A stretch of 64,000 bases of DNA, from positions 806,001-870,000 of the forward strand of contig NC_015416.1 in NCBI RefSeq assembly GCF_000204415.1. Direction: 5' to 3'. Source of the DNA: Methanothrix soehngenii GP6 (GTDB lineage Archaea > Halobacteriota > Methanosarcinia > Methanotrichales > Methanotrichaceae). The notes under the pieces were generated by a model. That model saw only the letters and a program-made list of their open reading frames with translations. It was not told the origin of the DNA and searched no databases. Both the position numbers and the translations under genes were made by a program. Shown here one piece after another: positions 17,594 to 26,548 of the stretch (positions are counted from its first letter, which is position 1; each line of letters begins with the position of its first letter).

Positions 17594-18985
17594 TTATGCC
17601 TCCATTTGAATAATCTTTTGATCAATCACTCTTTTGACTGTTTTTTCTCTATACATTATAATTCGATTAAGCGTATAAATTGCAACAATGCTTGAGACCA
17701 AATACGATACAGGGAGTGCGAGAAATACGCCCCAAAGGCCAATCAGGAGAGAGCCAACATAAGCCATTGGGATGTACAAAATAAATGCTTGAGTAAGTGT
17801 CAAAATTGCTGCGTGTATTGGCTTTTTTAATACGCTCATTGCAGATGTTGAAATTGCCACAATCCCATACAGGCCATATCCTATTGGAACAATTGACAGA
17901 TAAAGGCCTGTAACTGAAATAACCTCAGGATCATCGCTGAATATCGATCCAACTGTGCCACCCAAAAATGCAAACACTATGAACATAATCAAGCCCCATA
18001 TCAGGGAAAATCGGTAACTGAATTTCGTCCCAGATTTGATGCGATCGAACTTACCTGCGCCCCAATTCTGACCGATAAAAGGACCTACCACGCTTGCGAG
18101 AGCCATAATAACTATAAGGGCAAACGAATCCATTCGAGTCGCAATGCCAAAACCAGCAACAGCGTCCGAGCCATAAGTAGCCACTATTCTGGTAATAAAT
18201 CCGGCAGCAAGGGGGGTGATTATCATTGCTCCTGCATTGGGCAAACCTATGTAGAGAATTTGAATCCAGGAAACAAGGATGGAATTTAACGAGGGAATAT
18301 CAAACGAAAGCATCCTCTCGTTATAATACAGAAAATACAATGACATAATCAGGGTTAGGGCCCGTGCGATTACTGTGGCCATTGCAGCGCCCGCAATTTC
18401 AAGACGTGGAACCGGGCCGATTCCAAAAATCAAAATTGGGTCTAAAATAATATTTGCGCCAGCTGCAAACATCATGATGAATGCGGGTGTTTTTGTATCT
18501 CCGGCTGCTCTAATTGCGTTGGTTCCAACCATTGGGACTACAATGAAAACCAAACCGAGATACCATATTACCATATACTCTCTGATATACGTTATGATTT
18601 CTAAGGAAGCTCCTAAGAAATGGAATAAAGGGTTGATGGTAAGAAGACCAATTGGCACAATGAAGCCCACGAGTAACAGCGATAGAACTATGCTATCCGT
18701 CGTCAGTCTTTTTACTTTATTGCGATTTCCCTCACCGATTGAATGTGAAATCACAGCAGAGGCTCCAATGGCAACTGCGTGGGCCAAATTGTTTACGAAA
18801 AGGACAACAGGGAAGGTGAAGCTCATCGCCGCTAGCTGGCCGGTTCCCAGCTGGCCGACAAAAAAGGTATCTGTCAAATTAAAAATAATCATGCTAATAG
18901 TTCCAAAAATCATGGGGATTGTCAGCATGATCAATGTTTTTGGTATGGGCCCTTCAATCAACCGAGAATTCCTGTCCGTCATCAT
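17594..18985 (-). CDS. MATE family efflux transporter
   Basis: 463 residues with about twelve hydrophobic helices. MATE features include PIPKTLIMLTIPMIFGTIS, LTDTFFVGQLGTGQLAAMSF and GFGIATRMDSFALIV in the second half. MATE proteins export organic compounds in exchange for Na+ or H+. The start overlaps the methyltransferase stop by four bases (ATGA), so the two are translationally coupled. In this cassette it takes the place of FmdE and could export a methylated compound. No sign of damage. Confidence 0.92.
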   Translation of the reverse strand: MMTDRNSRLIEGPIPKTLIMLTIPMIFGTISMIIFNLTDTFFVGQLGTGQLAAMSFTFPVVLFVNNLAHAVAIGASAVISHSIGEGNRNKVKRLTTDSIVLSLLLVGFIVPIGLLTINPLFHFLGASLEIITYIREYMVIWYLGLVFIVVPMVGTNAIRAAGDTKTPAFIMMFAAGANIILDPILIFGIGPVPRLEIAGAAMATVIARALTLIMSLYFLYYNERMLSFDIPSLNSILVSWIQILYIGLPNAGAMIITPLAAGFITRIVATYGSDAVAGFGIATRMDSFALIVIMALASVVGPFIGQNWGAGKFDRIKSGTKFSYRFSLIWGLIMFIVFAFLGGTVGSIFSDDPEVISVTGLYLSIVPIGYGLYGIVAISTSAMSVLKKPIHAAILTLTQAFILYIPMAYVGSLLIGLWGVFLALPVSYLVSSIVAIYTLNRIIMYREKTVKRVIDQKIIQMEA

Positions 18986-19584
18986 TTTTTAATAAATTGG
19001 ATCATATAATTGAACCCAAGATCCGCTAGGCTTGTCTTTTCAAAGCCGTAACTATTGATACATCCTTCGAGCTCTTCTGGTGACTGACGCATATGCACCG
19101 GCGGACCGAAAGGCTGGATTTCTCTCTTGCAGTTGATGATTACAATTCGCCCACCGGGCTTTAAGACGCGGCGAATCTCGTTGAACAAAACGCCTTCTAC
19201 ATCGGCCAGTTTGAATATGTGAAGCACTGTCGCCAGGAAACAAACATCGATGCTGCCATCTTCGATGGGCAACGGGGCGGTGATATCTGCGGCGATTGCC
19301 CTTAAATTATTCAACCTAAGAGAACCGGCTTTTTCAGTCAGATCATCTATGCCGTCTTGCCACCTATCCAGCGCAAATACCTTGCCTGAATTCCCGACGA
19401 TCTCTGAAGCTCGAATGGCATAATCTCCAGATCCACATCCCATGTCGAGGAAGCAGTCGCCCTCTCTGAGATTAAGCTCACTGAAGACCTGCTCGGGATC
19501 GTGTATCCAGAAGCTACTTCGGCATCGTCTGTGTCCGTTTTGTCCATAGCGATTTTCACCATCATAATGATTCAGATCAGTCAT
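18982..19584 (-). CDS. Class I SAM-dependent methyltransferase
   Basis: 200 residues, similar throughout to the first half of the fusion at 11775-12956: both share RCRSSFWIHDPEQVF-type openings, CFLDMGCGSGDYAIRASEIVG as motif I, and the ending FNYMIQF. It has no TrmO-like domain. Second gene of the cassette PadR-methyltransferase-MATE-NikA. Substrate not determinable; the context suggests a small molecule rather than RNA. Confidence 0.87.
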   Translation of the reverse strand: MTDLNHYDGENRYGQNGHRRCRSSFWIHDPEQVFSELNLREGDCFLDMGCGSGDYAIRASEIVGNSGKVFALDRWQDGIDDLTEKAGSLRLNNLRAIAADITAPLPIEDGSIDVCFLATVLHIFKLADVEGVLFNEIRRVLKPGGRIVIINCKREIQPFGPPVHMRQSPEELEGCINSYGFEKTSLADLGFNYMIQFIKK

Positions 19585-19634
19585 AGTTGCCCTCTACACC
19601 TGAAGCCAAAACTCAGTTTTCTTTTGAAATACTT

Positions 19635-20132
19635 CTAATCAAGTTTTTTTAGCTCATCCCTGGCCTGCAAGAGGATGGATTCTATTTTTCCTCGCCCAAC
19701 ACCTCTACGCGAAAGCTCAGCGACTTCACGAATTAATGACTCAAGGAGTTTCAACTGTTCTATGTCCTGAGAATGAACACCTCTATGAGTGTCATGCATC
19801 TCATTCATGAGGGCCTGGATATCGCTATCTTCAAAGGTTTCGTTGGCCAAAGCTATTGATTGATGAATCTTCTTGATAAACTCGTGTTTTGCCTCTTTTA
19901 TCTGAGCTATGTGCTCTTTGCCGGTCTCAGTCAGGCTGTAGTAGGTCTTGCCATCTTCGAACCTGCCTAAGACCCAGCCTTCCCTCTCCATCTTTTTTAG
20001 TAATGGGTAGATCGATCCTGTGCTGGGTTTCTCTCCCGTGATTGCTTCCACTTTCTTTATTAAATCATAGCCGGATACTTCACCCCCTTTTATGATATGA
20101 AGCATCAACATCTTCAAGAGACCAGTTGCCAT
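19635..20132 (-). CDS. PadR family transcriptional regulator (second copy)
   Basis: 165 residues, paralog of 13786-14280, with nearly the same recognition region (KPSTGSIYPLLKKMEREGWVLG, YYSLTETGKEHIAQI). This suggests both proteins bind related operators. It heads the methyltransferase-MATE-NikA cassette. The TATA box is so close to the ATG that the mRNA is probably nearly leaderless. Confidence 0.9.
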   Translation of the reverse strand: MATGLLKMLMLHIIKGGEVSGYDLIKKVEAITGEKPSTGSIYPLLKKMEREGWVLGRFEDGKTYYSLTETGKEHIAQIKEAKHEFIKKIHQSIALANETFEDSDIQALMNEMHDTHRGVHSQDIEQLKLLESLIREVAELSRRGVGRGKIESILLQARDELKKLD

Positions 20133-20174
20133 TATATCGATAACGACATGTCAGTATAGATATATATGCCTTTT
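20133..20174 (-). promoter_or_regulatory. Promoter of second PadR cassette with two short palindromes
   Basis: Minus-strand AAAGGCATATATATC (around 20158-20173) is a likely BRE/TATA. Its centre is about 30 bases from the ATG at 20132, so transcription should start within a few bases of the start codon. Between them lie two perfect 8-bp palindromes, GACATGTC (20145-20152) and TATCGATA (20135-20142). TATCGAT also occurs in the centre of the operator candidate at 14359-14382. Confidence 0.5.
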
Positions 20175-20293
20175 GGTTAACACTTATCCGAGTTTTGGTA
20201 TTGATTAGTATGAATATATTACAACTACTTCATATAAAAGCTATCAACATCTCGCTCATAATTTTAAAAAAAATAGATTAGAATCACGCCCTC

Positions 20294-21307
20294 TTATTTT
20301 CGAGCAATGTCGATATCCATTGGTCCCCATCCGGTTCGAAGAGTGCGAGACCGCACCGATCTGAATCCAGCATTCAGCATGGCATCGGCAATGAAGCCCT
20401 GCTCGAAGGCCATCATCGGGCCGTTCATGGCCCAGCCCACAGTACAGAGCACATAGAAGTCCGGCTTCGTTCCCTCATCAGTAAGGCCTTCAGAAAGGTT
20501 CACGAAAAGGCCGCCGGGATTGAGGGCCTCGTAGATCTTCTTCATCACAGAGTCCATATTCTCCCGGGCGAAGTTGAGGGTGGCACTTGCCCAGATGAGA
20601 TCGTAACCCTCGCCAATGGGATCAAGATTGTAATCTCCTGCAAGAACCTCCATCCGGTCCTCCATTCCATACTCTTTGATGAACCTCTCCGCAACTTCGA
20701 CTACAGGCTTTCGGTCAAAGATCACTCCCCTCATGGTGGGATGCTTTGCGACCATTGAAATTCCAAAGATGCCTGGACCGCCGCCCAGATCCAGCATCTT
20801 TCGAAATGATGCAAACTCAGGCTGCAGAGAGATCAGCTCTGACATCTGCTGGGCAATGCCCGCGCGCTCATTATTGGCCATCCAGGATGCAAACTGGCTC
20901 CATTTTTGAGGATCGGCATCGTCCTCCGGAGGCTTTGCCGGCGGTCCCTCTCGGATCATCTTTGTCAGGTTTGCCAGCATCGCATCGGTCATGGAGGCCT
21001 GATGGGCAAACCCCTCTCCTAAGTAGGTTGGGCTTCCCTCAACCAGAAAAGCCTGTGCAATTGGTGCGTTCCGATAGAGGCCGTTATGCTTTTCTATCAG
21101 GCCGCAGGCAGCCAGGCCATTTAAAAATAGCATGGTGTTCCGGGATTGACCTCGGATCTCCTTCGCCACCTCCTCTGCCGATTTGGGCTCGGATAGCTGG
21201 TTAAAGACATTTAGCTCGATTCCACTCATCATCAGCTTAGCTTTAATAGGAGCATAAAGCATCCTGTAAAGCTCCTCGCAGCTGACATTTACCTCTGGCA
21301 GATTCAT
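20294..21307 (-). CDS. O-methyltransferase-like SAM enzyme with winged-helix dimerisation domain
   Basis: 337 residues. The first 90 are a winged-helix dimerisation domain (SGIELNVFNQLSEPKSAEEVA, FLNGLAACGLIEKHNGLY). The catalytic fold follows with MLDLGGGPGIFGISM near residue 170 and LNPGGLFVNLSEG later. This is the architecture of plant-type and bacterial small-molecule O-methyltransferases. It follows the truncated binding-protein gene at 21362 by about 55 bases, same strand. It could modify the ligand handled by the island; substrate unknown. Confidence 0.85.
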   Translation of the reverse strand: MNLPEVNVSCEELYRMLYAPIKAKLMMSGIELNVFNQLSEPKSAEEVAKEIRGQSRNTMLFLNGLAACGLIEKHNGLYRNAPIAQAFLVEGSPTYLGEGFAHQASMTDAMLANLTKMIREGPPAKPPEDDADPQKWSQFASWMANNERAGIAQQMSELISLQPEFASFRKMLDLGGGPGIFGISMVAKHPTMRGVIFDRKPVVEVAERFIKEYGMEDRMEVLAGDYNLDPIGEGYDLIWASATLNFARENMDSVMKKIYEALNPGGLFVNLSEGLTDEGTKPDFYVLCTVGWAMNGPMMAFEQGFIADAMLNAGFRSVRSRTLRTGWGPMDIDIARK

Positions 21308-21361
21308 TGAAATTTCTCCTATTTCTGAAGTTGTATTGGGCGATCACTTGACAAGATCAAT

Positions 21362-22441
21362 TCAGGTTATTTCCAGGTAGCGCAGAAGCAGCGCGTCCAT
21401 AAGCTCGTTTGCCTTCTCATCGTCCACGCCGTAAAGCTCTTTGAAGTAATTGCCAATCCACTCTTCAAGATCTATGTCCTCGAAGCGATCCGGATAGATA
21501 GCTTTCGCCGCTATCATCAAGTTAATTGGAAACTCCAGTCTCTCGTCCATTATCGGTGTGGCCGTAAGGGAATAAACCCGCCTATCTTTAAGGGCCCTAA
21601 GTTCCTGGACTTTCCCAAATTGCTCTTCATTGTACATCACACTGGGAGGATGGTAGCCGGAGTATGTCGGCAATATTATTACATCGGGATCTATGGATAA
21701 AAGGCGCTCGGCGGAGATTAGCTCGGTATTGTCGCCGTCATAAGCGTTCTTGGCATTGATTATGTCCTCCAGGAAAGCAGACTCTATGGTATCTGTGCCG
21801 AAAGCATAGCCTGCGCCTCCCCTATCCTTTGCATAGGATGGTGCGCCGAAGTACAGCACTCGTGGCTTGTCTTCATCTGCAATGTCTTTGGTCCGCTCCC
21901 TGATCAGTTCTACCTGCTCGTTCATGAGGGCGACAATTTCCTCTGCCTTCTCCTGTTTTCCAAATACCTCTCCCAAGAGCCTGATCTCTTCATATATGGT
22001 GCCGACGCTGATATCATCGTAGCAGTCCGCATACTTCAGCACAACTACGGGAATCTCCAGGCGCTTTGCGGCGTCCAGGAACTTAGCTGTGTTTTCCTCA
22101 TCTGCGCCCTGATCCCTCATTATCACCAGGTCTGGATTAAGTGAGGCCACAACCTCTACGTTGGGTGCAACTCCTAGGGGCCCGCCAAAAGCTCCCACAT
22201 TGGTGAGATTCCGATAATCCGGATTGAGCAGGAAGGAGATAAAGGGGCATATGCGATGGGTCTCGTTGTCGTATGTGTAGTTGCCATACCCACTATCTTT
22301 GTTGTATACGCTCCCGCCTACCAGCTTGTCCTGCACGCCGAATGAGTACATGGCAGTGTCTATGATTCCTCGGCTGATCGCGATGACCCTATGCGGATCC
22401 TCCGGGATCGAAACCTGGACTCCGCGCATGTCGGTTACTGT
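21362..22441 (-). pseudogene. FepB/BtuF-like substrate-binding protein lacking its N-terminus
   Basis: The frame starts just after a TAG with HTVTDMRGVQVSIPEDPHRVI, which aligns with residues around 28-45 of the intact paralogs; the signal peptide is missing. The remaining lobes are undamaged, to YFKELYGVDDEKA. Translation from the internal ATG at 22429 would give a 355-residue protein that could not be exported. The break lies at about 22444, immediately before a plus-strand toxin-antitoxin module. It lacks the paralog cysteines except C in HRICPF. Confidence 0.75.
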
Positions 22442-22520
22442 ATGCTAACTTATGGGCTTAAATGGATGTGTCAGCCGGAGAAGAGACTTTAAGTATGCAT
22501 TCAGCCAATATGTTAATCTA

Positions 22521-22691
22521 ATGAGTGCAGTAGTTCAGCCAGCCTCAAAGAAGGAAAAATCTTCCTTAGAAGATCTTCAGGCAAATGAGTTCGCGTCAGG
22601 AGTTATTAGAGGCATAAAAGAGTTTAAGGCTGGGAAGGGAAAAGGCTATAGTGACAAAGATGAATTCTTGAACTCGCTCAGAGAACTGTAA
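22521..22691 (+). CDS. Antitoxin of a RelBE-like pair
   Basis: 56 residues from ATG 22521 (a longer frame from 22452 overlaps the boundary of the broken gene and looks unnatural). The acidic-basic N-terminus is followed by GVIRGIKEFKAGKGKGYSDKDEFLNSL, a segment repeated in other antitoxins in this window (for example KTFKTKEDFLDHLKN at 56759). It is 9 bases upstream of the toxin gene. Confidence 0.75.
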   Translation: MSAVVQPASKKEKSSLEDLQANEFASGVIRGIKEFKAGKGKGYSDKDEFLNSLREL

Positions 22692-22700
22692 CCAAATTTT

Positions 22701-23033
22701 ATGAGATGTATTTATTATAGAGTCCCTGAGTTTGACAGGCAATTTATTAAGTTAACAAGGAAAAACAAGGCGCTTAAAGACAGGTTCATTAATAAAATAG
22801 ATCAGATTCTGATCAATCCTGATATGGGAGAGCCCAAAAGCCATAGGCTTAAAGGGGTCCGTGCTGTGCATGTCGATCCTTTTGTTATAGCATATACGAT
22901 TATAGATGATTGCATTGTGTTTTTGTATTTAGGGCATCACAATGAAGCCTATGGGAAGACGGAGGAGATCCTTCAAAAGGACAGAACAATTGAGCTGTTG
23001 AAGGAAATAAACCTCCTATACGATTATCTGTAA
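22701..23033 (+). CDS. RelE/ParE-superfamily toxin
   Basis: 110 residues: EFDRQFIKLTRKNKALKDRFINKI, then NPDMGEPKSHRLKGVRAVHVDPFVIAYTI and CIVFLYLGHHNEAY, the standard RelE/YafQ-type fold of ribosome-dependent mRNA nucleases. The protein at 56457-56753 is a paralog. It follows its antitoxin and the gene is intact. Confidence 0.87.
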   Translation: MRCIYYRVPEFDRQFIKLTRKNKALKDRFINKIDQILINPDMGEPKSHRLKGVRAVHVDPFVIAYTIIDDCIVFLYLGHHNEAYGKTEEILQKDRTIELLKEINLLYDYL

Positions 23034-23233
23034 CAGATAGGAGAGGATGTCTTTTTCATTTAGTGTGAACCACCTCTGGGTATCGAATATTAGCGGCCGG
23101 AGAATCATCAGTTTGCAGTCGTCTTGATTCGTACCGAATTGGCCAATGGAGAATGGTGACAAGGGCGGCAGAAGAGATCAAGAAGAGGGCTCTTGACCTC
23201 GATTCAATGTCGCTAGAGCTATCTTAGAGCTGG

Positions 23234-23254
23234 GATCGGCTAAGCGAGCCGATC
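23234..23254. other. Strong hairpin before the tRNA gene
   Basis: Perfect 8-bp stem GATCGGCT / AGCCGATC with loop AAGCG. It stands about 20 bases upstream of the tRNA at 23273 and 200 bases after the toxin gene. It may terminate the toxin-antitoxin transcript or mark a processing site. There is no T-run after it. Confidence 0.4.
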
Positions 23255-23272
23255 TATAACTCATATTTGCGA

Positions 23273-23359
23273 GCGGGGGTTTTCCACGCCCGTGTCAAAG
23301 GAGCAAGGTTGAGGGCCCTGTCGCGCGGGCGTTCGCGGGTTCGAATCCCGTCCCCCGCA
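23273..23359 (+). tRNA. tRNA-Leu (GAG)
   Basis: 87 bases with a 7-bp acceptor stem GCGGGGG / CCCCCGC and discriminator A. The anticodon loop is TTGAGGG (anticodon GAG), with a long variable arm as in Leu tRNAs and a T-arm GCGGGTTCGAATCCCGT. The anticodon stem contains one A-C mismatch and the D-stem (TTCC/GGAG) is not the usual GCC/GGC, so a slightly degenerate copy is possible. CCA is not encoded. Confidence 0.75.
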
Positions 23360-23515
23360 CTAATTTCTCTTTCTTGATATCGCTTATTGGGCTTCTCCTA
23401 GATTTGTCTCCAAGCCTGTTATACATTGCTTAGGAAGGCTTTGCACCTGGCATTCATCAGCCTAGACCCGGGACGGCAGCCAGCGCATTCGGGAATGAGC
23501 TTATAGCAATTTCCT

Positions 23516-25000
23516 TTAGCCCAGCTCATCTCCGATTCGAACTACTTCTCGCGCCAATAAGTCAAAGTCGCTCTGAAGGCTCCGATGATTTGTTATTGCA
23601 GCATGCAGGTACTTTTTGCCTTTGATGGTAACAATCGAGGGAACGGCAATCCCCTTTTCCTGAAGTTCTACCTCAATTTGCTTGTTGAGAAGATCGAGCA
23701 TGGAATCGCTCATGTTTGATCGGATATATCGGAAGCAGACTACGTTAAGCGAAACTGGCAATGCCATCTCAAGCTGAGGAGATTTCTCGACCAAGCTAGC
23801 TAGATAATGAGCCTGGTCGATATTCTGTTGGATGAGGCGTCCATATTTCTCTGTGCCTTGTTCCTTAATAGTCATCCATGCCTTGAGAGCTTGAAAGCCG
23901 CGCGACAGTTCAAAACCGTAGTCAGAGAGCCAGGGCACGTCGATACCTGTCAATCCGCGCTCTCCTTCACCGTGTGCGAGATACGTCGGTGTCAGTGAGA
24001 ACGTGCGACGGTGTTCATCGGCGTCTCTAATAAACACGCAGCCGATAGGATACGACAGGTACATCCATTTATGGAGATCGAACGCCAGAGAGTCAGCTCT
24101 TTCTATGCCGGCGACAAGGTGTTTCGACCTCGGTGCTATGGCCGCCCATGCACCGAATGCACCGTCGACATGCAGCCACAAACCCTCCTTACTGCATATT
24201 TCTGCAAGAGCCTCAAGATCGTCAATGGCTCCGGTGTTGGTAGTTCCAGCGACTCCAACAACACAAATTGGATGGTACCCACCCTCGCGATCGGTCTTGA
24301 TTGCTTCCTTTAAGGATTCCAGGTCGATTTGCATGGATTCGTTTACAGGTACGCGGCGCAGCGCTCTGCTTCCAAAGCCGAGCAGCTCAACAGCTTTCTG
24401 GATCGATGAGTGAGCTTCTTCTGAGCAGTAGAGAGTCATTAGCTGCGGTGCAGCCCGCATGCCCTTGCTTCGCAGGTCAAACTGGGCTTTAGCATTTCGA
24501 GCTACTGCTAATCCGATGAGGTTCGAAGCGGAGCATCCACTTGTAATAAGGCCGCTGGCAGTGGCAGGGTAGCCAAGCATAGTCTTGCACCAGTCTAGAA
24601 CCTGCATCTCCACGTAGTTGTTGCTGAGGTAGGAAAAGGAGCCACTAACGGCATCAGTTGCAGCCGATATCAGCTCCGCAAACATCCCCATCACGGTTCC
24701 GGTTCCAGCTACCCAGCCCCAAAAACGCGGATGGCTGTTGCCGATCTGGTAAGGCAGTATGTACTGAGTGAACTCCTGATAGATCTCTTCTGGTGTTTGG
24801 GGGATAACAGGGGGAGATCCCGCAAAATGTGCCTTTACATCAACCGGCGCATGTTGCCAGGCCGGTCGGTCCCGCAGCGTCTCCAGATAGTCCATCATGT
24901 CGTCTAGAATTCGGTGGCCTAACATGCGCATGGATTCCCAGTCCTCAGGGTCAAGAGATTCTTCTGCCGATTTTCCTGGCATCACATCGGTCTCCTTCAT
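23516..25000 (-). CDS. PLP-dependent aromatic-L-amino-acid-type decarboxylase
   Basis: About 494 residues from the ATG at 25000 (25006 also possible). Group II decarboxylase features: SNLIGLAVARNAK, EEAHSSIQKA with H199, GTTNTGAIDD, HVDGAFGAWAAI with D281, and the PLP lysine K313 in DLHKWMY. These enzymes make amines such as tryptamine, tyramine or related products. It lies at the edge of the metal-ligand island, beyond a tRNA gene, so a link with it is possible but not shown. Confidence 0.9.
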   Translation of the reverse strand: MKETDVMPGKSAEESLDPEDWESMRMLGHRILDDMMDYLETLRDRPAWQHAPVDVKAHFAGSPPVIPQTPEEIYQEFTQYILPYQIGNSHPRFWGWVAGTGTVMGMFAELISAATDAVSGSFSYLSNNYVEMQVLDWCKTMLGYPATASGLITSGCSASNLIGLAVARNAKAQFDLRSKGMRAAPQLMTLYCSEEAHSSIQKAVELLGFGSRALRRVPVNESMQIDLESLKEAIKTDREGGYHPICVVGVAGTTNTGAIDDLEALAEICSKEGLWLHVDGAFGAWAAIAPRSKHLVAGIERADSLAFDLHKWMYLSYPIGCVFIRDADEHRRTFSLTPTYLAHGEGERGLTGIDVPWLSDYGFELSRGFQALKAWMTIKEQGTEKYGRLIQQNIDQAHYLASLVEKSPQLEMALPVSLNVVCFRYIRSNMSDSMLDLLNKQIEVELQEKGIAVPSIVTIKGKKYLHAAITNHRSLQSDFDLLAREVVRIGDELG

Positions 25001-25191
25001 GATCATATTCTCCTCCTAAGCGTATTTTCAAGGTAGTGATTTGCAGAGGGTAGAAATTACTCGCGTCTATCCCTGCTACTTCTGATAGATTCACTCCTAT
25101 CATCTCATTTATTCTTGCACATAGGATTAAGGCAATGAGAACTTTTAAGATCCTGGTCTGCAACGTGGCTGATTAAGAAAGATTGGTAAAC

Positions 25192-25470
25192 ATGCCTGTA
25201 AAACCATCATACGACTCCAAATCCCTTATTCGGGCTTATAACTGCCATGTCAAAATAACGTCTACACCAAGGGATTTCTATAACGAAGTTGCCAGGCACT
25301 ACAACACCCCACGCCCTTCATTTCAGCAGTTGCTCAGCTATGGGCGGCACCACTTTACAAACTATGAGCAGCTATGCAGGCAGTTGCATGATGACGGCAA
25401 GGCAGTCTCTCAACTTAGAGAGAAGGCGAATGATATCTTGCTGGCTGCCCCATGGTGGCCAAGGCGGTAA
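25192..25470 (+). CDS. Hypothetical small protein
   Basis: 92 residues from ATG 25192 (MPVKPSYDSKSLIRAYNCHV). It contains a helical segment STPRDFYNEVARHYNTPRPSFQQLLSYG and is rich in charged and aromatic residues; no signal peptide or membrane segment. Family not recognised. It is divergent from the decarboxylase gene, and the composition looks like genuine coding sequence. Confidence 0.5.
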   Translation: MPVKPSYDSKSLIRAYNCHVKITSTPRDFYNEVARHYNTPRPSFQQLLSYGRHHFTNYEQLCRQLHDDGKAVSQLREKANDILLAAPWWPRR

Positions 25471-25552
25471 ATGATGCAGTGTCATGGCATGGAGGGAGGA
25501 AGGCGGAAGAATTCTATTTAAAGACTTCATTTGGGCCGCATTTCCCGCCAGG

Positions 25553-26272
25553 CTATCGCCGGACCTCATAGCGCAGCCACATCACATCACCTTTGAGCTT
25601 CTCTGTCTTCATGAGTTGGAGCGAGATCGTGCCCTCTGCCCCCTGGCCAGGAGCCCCATCCGCGGCGGCCGGCAGGTCGGGGGCGCGAAAGATGCTGCTC
25701 GTCGTCTCTCCCCCTACGAGGCTGGGATAGATGAGCACGCTTACCTCATTTACCAGCCCCTGGCGGAGGAGCAGGCCGTTCAATGTGCCGCCCGCATCCG
25801 CCCGCACCACCCTTACGGCATAGCGAGAGCACAGCTCCTCCAGGGCCGTCCTCAGGTCCACATGATCCTCGCCGGTGACTATGCAGTCGATATGCCTCTG
25901 TTTGAGATATTCGAGATAATCATCGGGCGTTGACTTTGAGCACAGGGCCACAAAATGGCGCCAGTAGGGAAGAGTCCTCAGATAATGCCAGGTGCGTATG
26001 CGCCCGCGGCTGTCAGGGATGACCAGAATCGCCCTCTTGTCGCCCGGATCCATTTTAGGCGGGACAAAAGCGCTCTCATCTTCCGGCGGGGCAACGCTCG
26101 CGGCCTGGAGAAAGGTGTGAGATCCGGCAAGTGTGGCATCCTCCTTCCATATGGAAATCAGCTCGTAGTACTGTTGCAGGTCCATGGGAAAGCCGTCTAT
26201 CCTGCCGTCCAGGCTGACGGCATTATGCAAAATTACACGGGGCAACATAAGATCAGCCACCCTCTTGCACAC
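25553..26272 (-). CDS. RibD C-terminal/dihydrofolate reductase-like reductase
   Basis: 239 residues; ATG at 26251 (MLPRVILHNAVSLDGRIDGF) is the likelier start. The opening LHNAVSLDGRIDG, then DATLAGSHTF and VRVVRADAGGTLNGLLLRQGLVNEVSVLIYPSLVGG, are typical of the RibD_C fold that reduces the ribosyl group of riboflavin precursors or related NADPH-dependent reactions. In archaea the family serves flavin and F420 precursor synthesis, but this protein is divergent. The next gene on the strand is a small membrane protein. Confidence 0.83.
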   Translation of the reverse strand: MCKRVADLMLPRVILHNAVSLDGRIDGFPMDLQQYYELISIWKEDATLAGSHTFLQAASVAPPEDESAFVPPKMDPGDKRAILVIPDSRGRIRTWHYLRTLPYWRHFVALCSKSTPDDYLEYLKQRHIDCIVTGEDHVDLRTALEELCSRYAVRVVRADAGGTLNGLLLRQGLVNEVSVLIYPSLVGGETTSSIFRAPDLPAAADGAPGQGAEGTISLQLMKTEKLKGDVMWLRYEVRR

Positions 26273-26278
26273 GCTGGT

Positions 26279-26548
26279 TTAAATCTTTTTCAGCAATCCG
26301 GAAAGGCGGGATCGCCAATCGACTTTCCGATACTTTGCTATCGCCTCGCGGCCCAGGATGAGGACCGAGAGCCAGAATGAACCCTCCGCTAAAACGACCA
26401 CGGCGGCGGAGAATGCTATCTTGCCCTCAGCGGAGAACGGGGTGAGCGGCACGAGAAGCAGGAATCCGTAGAAGGCGAAGGAGAGAATGAATAGGGCCAT
26501 TCCCAACCAGCGCTTCAGAATTTGAGCATCATATTTCATGGGTCCCAC
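26279..26548 (-). CDS. Small two-helix membrane protein (transporter suffix domain type)
   Basis: 89 residues with two hydrophobic helices (LGMALFILSFAFYGFLLLVP and AFSAAVVVLAEGSFWLSVLI) followed by GREAIAKYRK. This pattern matches the small transporter suffix domain proteins. It ends 7 bases before the RibD-like gene on the same strand, so co-transcription is likely. Function unknown. Confidence 0.65.
   Translation of the reverse strand: MGPMKYDAQILKRWLGMALFILSFAFYGFLLLVPLTPFSAEGKIAFSAAVVVLAEGSFWLSVLILGREAIAKYRKVDWRSRLSGLLKKI

Noticed and set aside
22452-22520. Longer start for the RelB-like antitoxin
   Set aside because: The extra 23 residues (MGLNGCVSRRRD...) cross the breakpoint of the truncated receptor gene and are unlike other antitoxins; ATG 22521 fits better.
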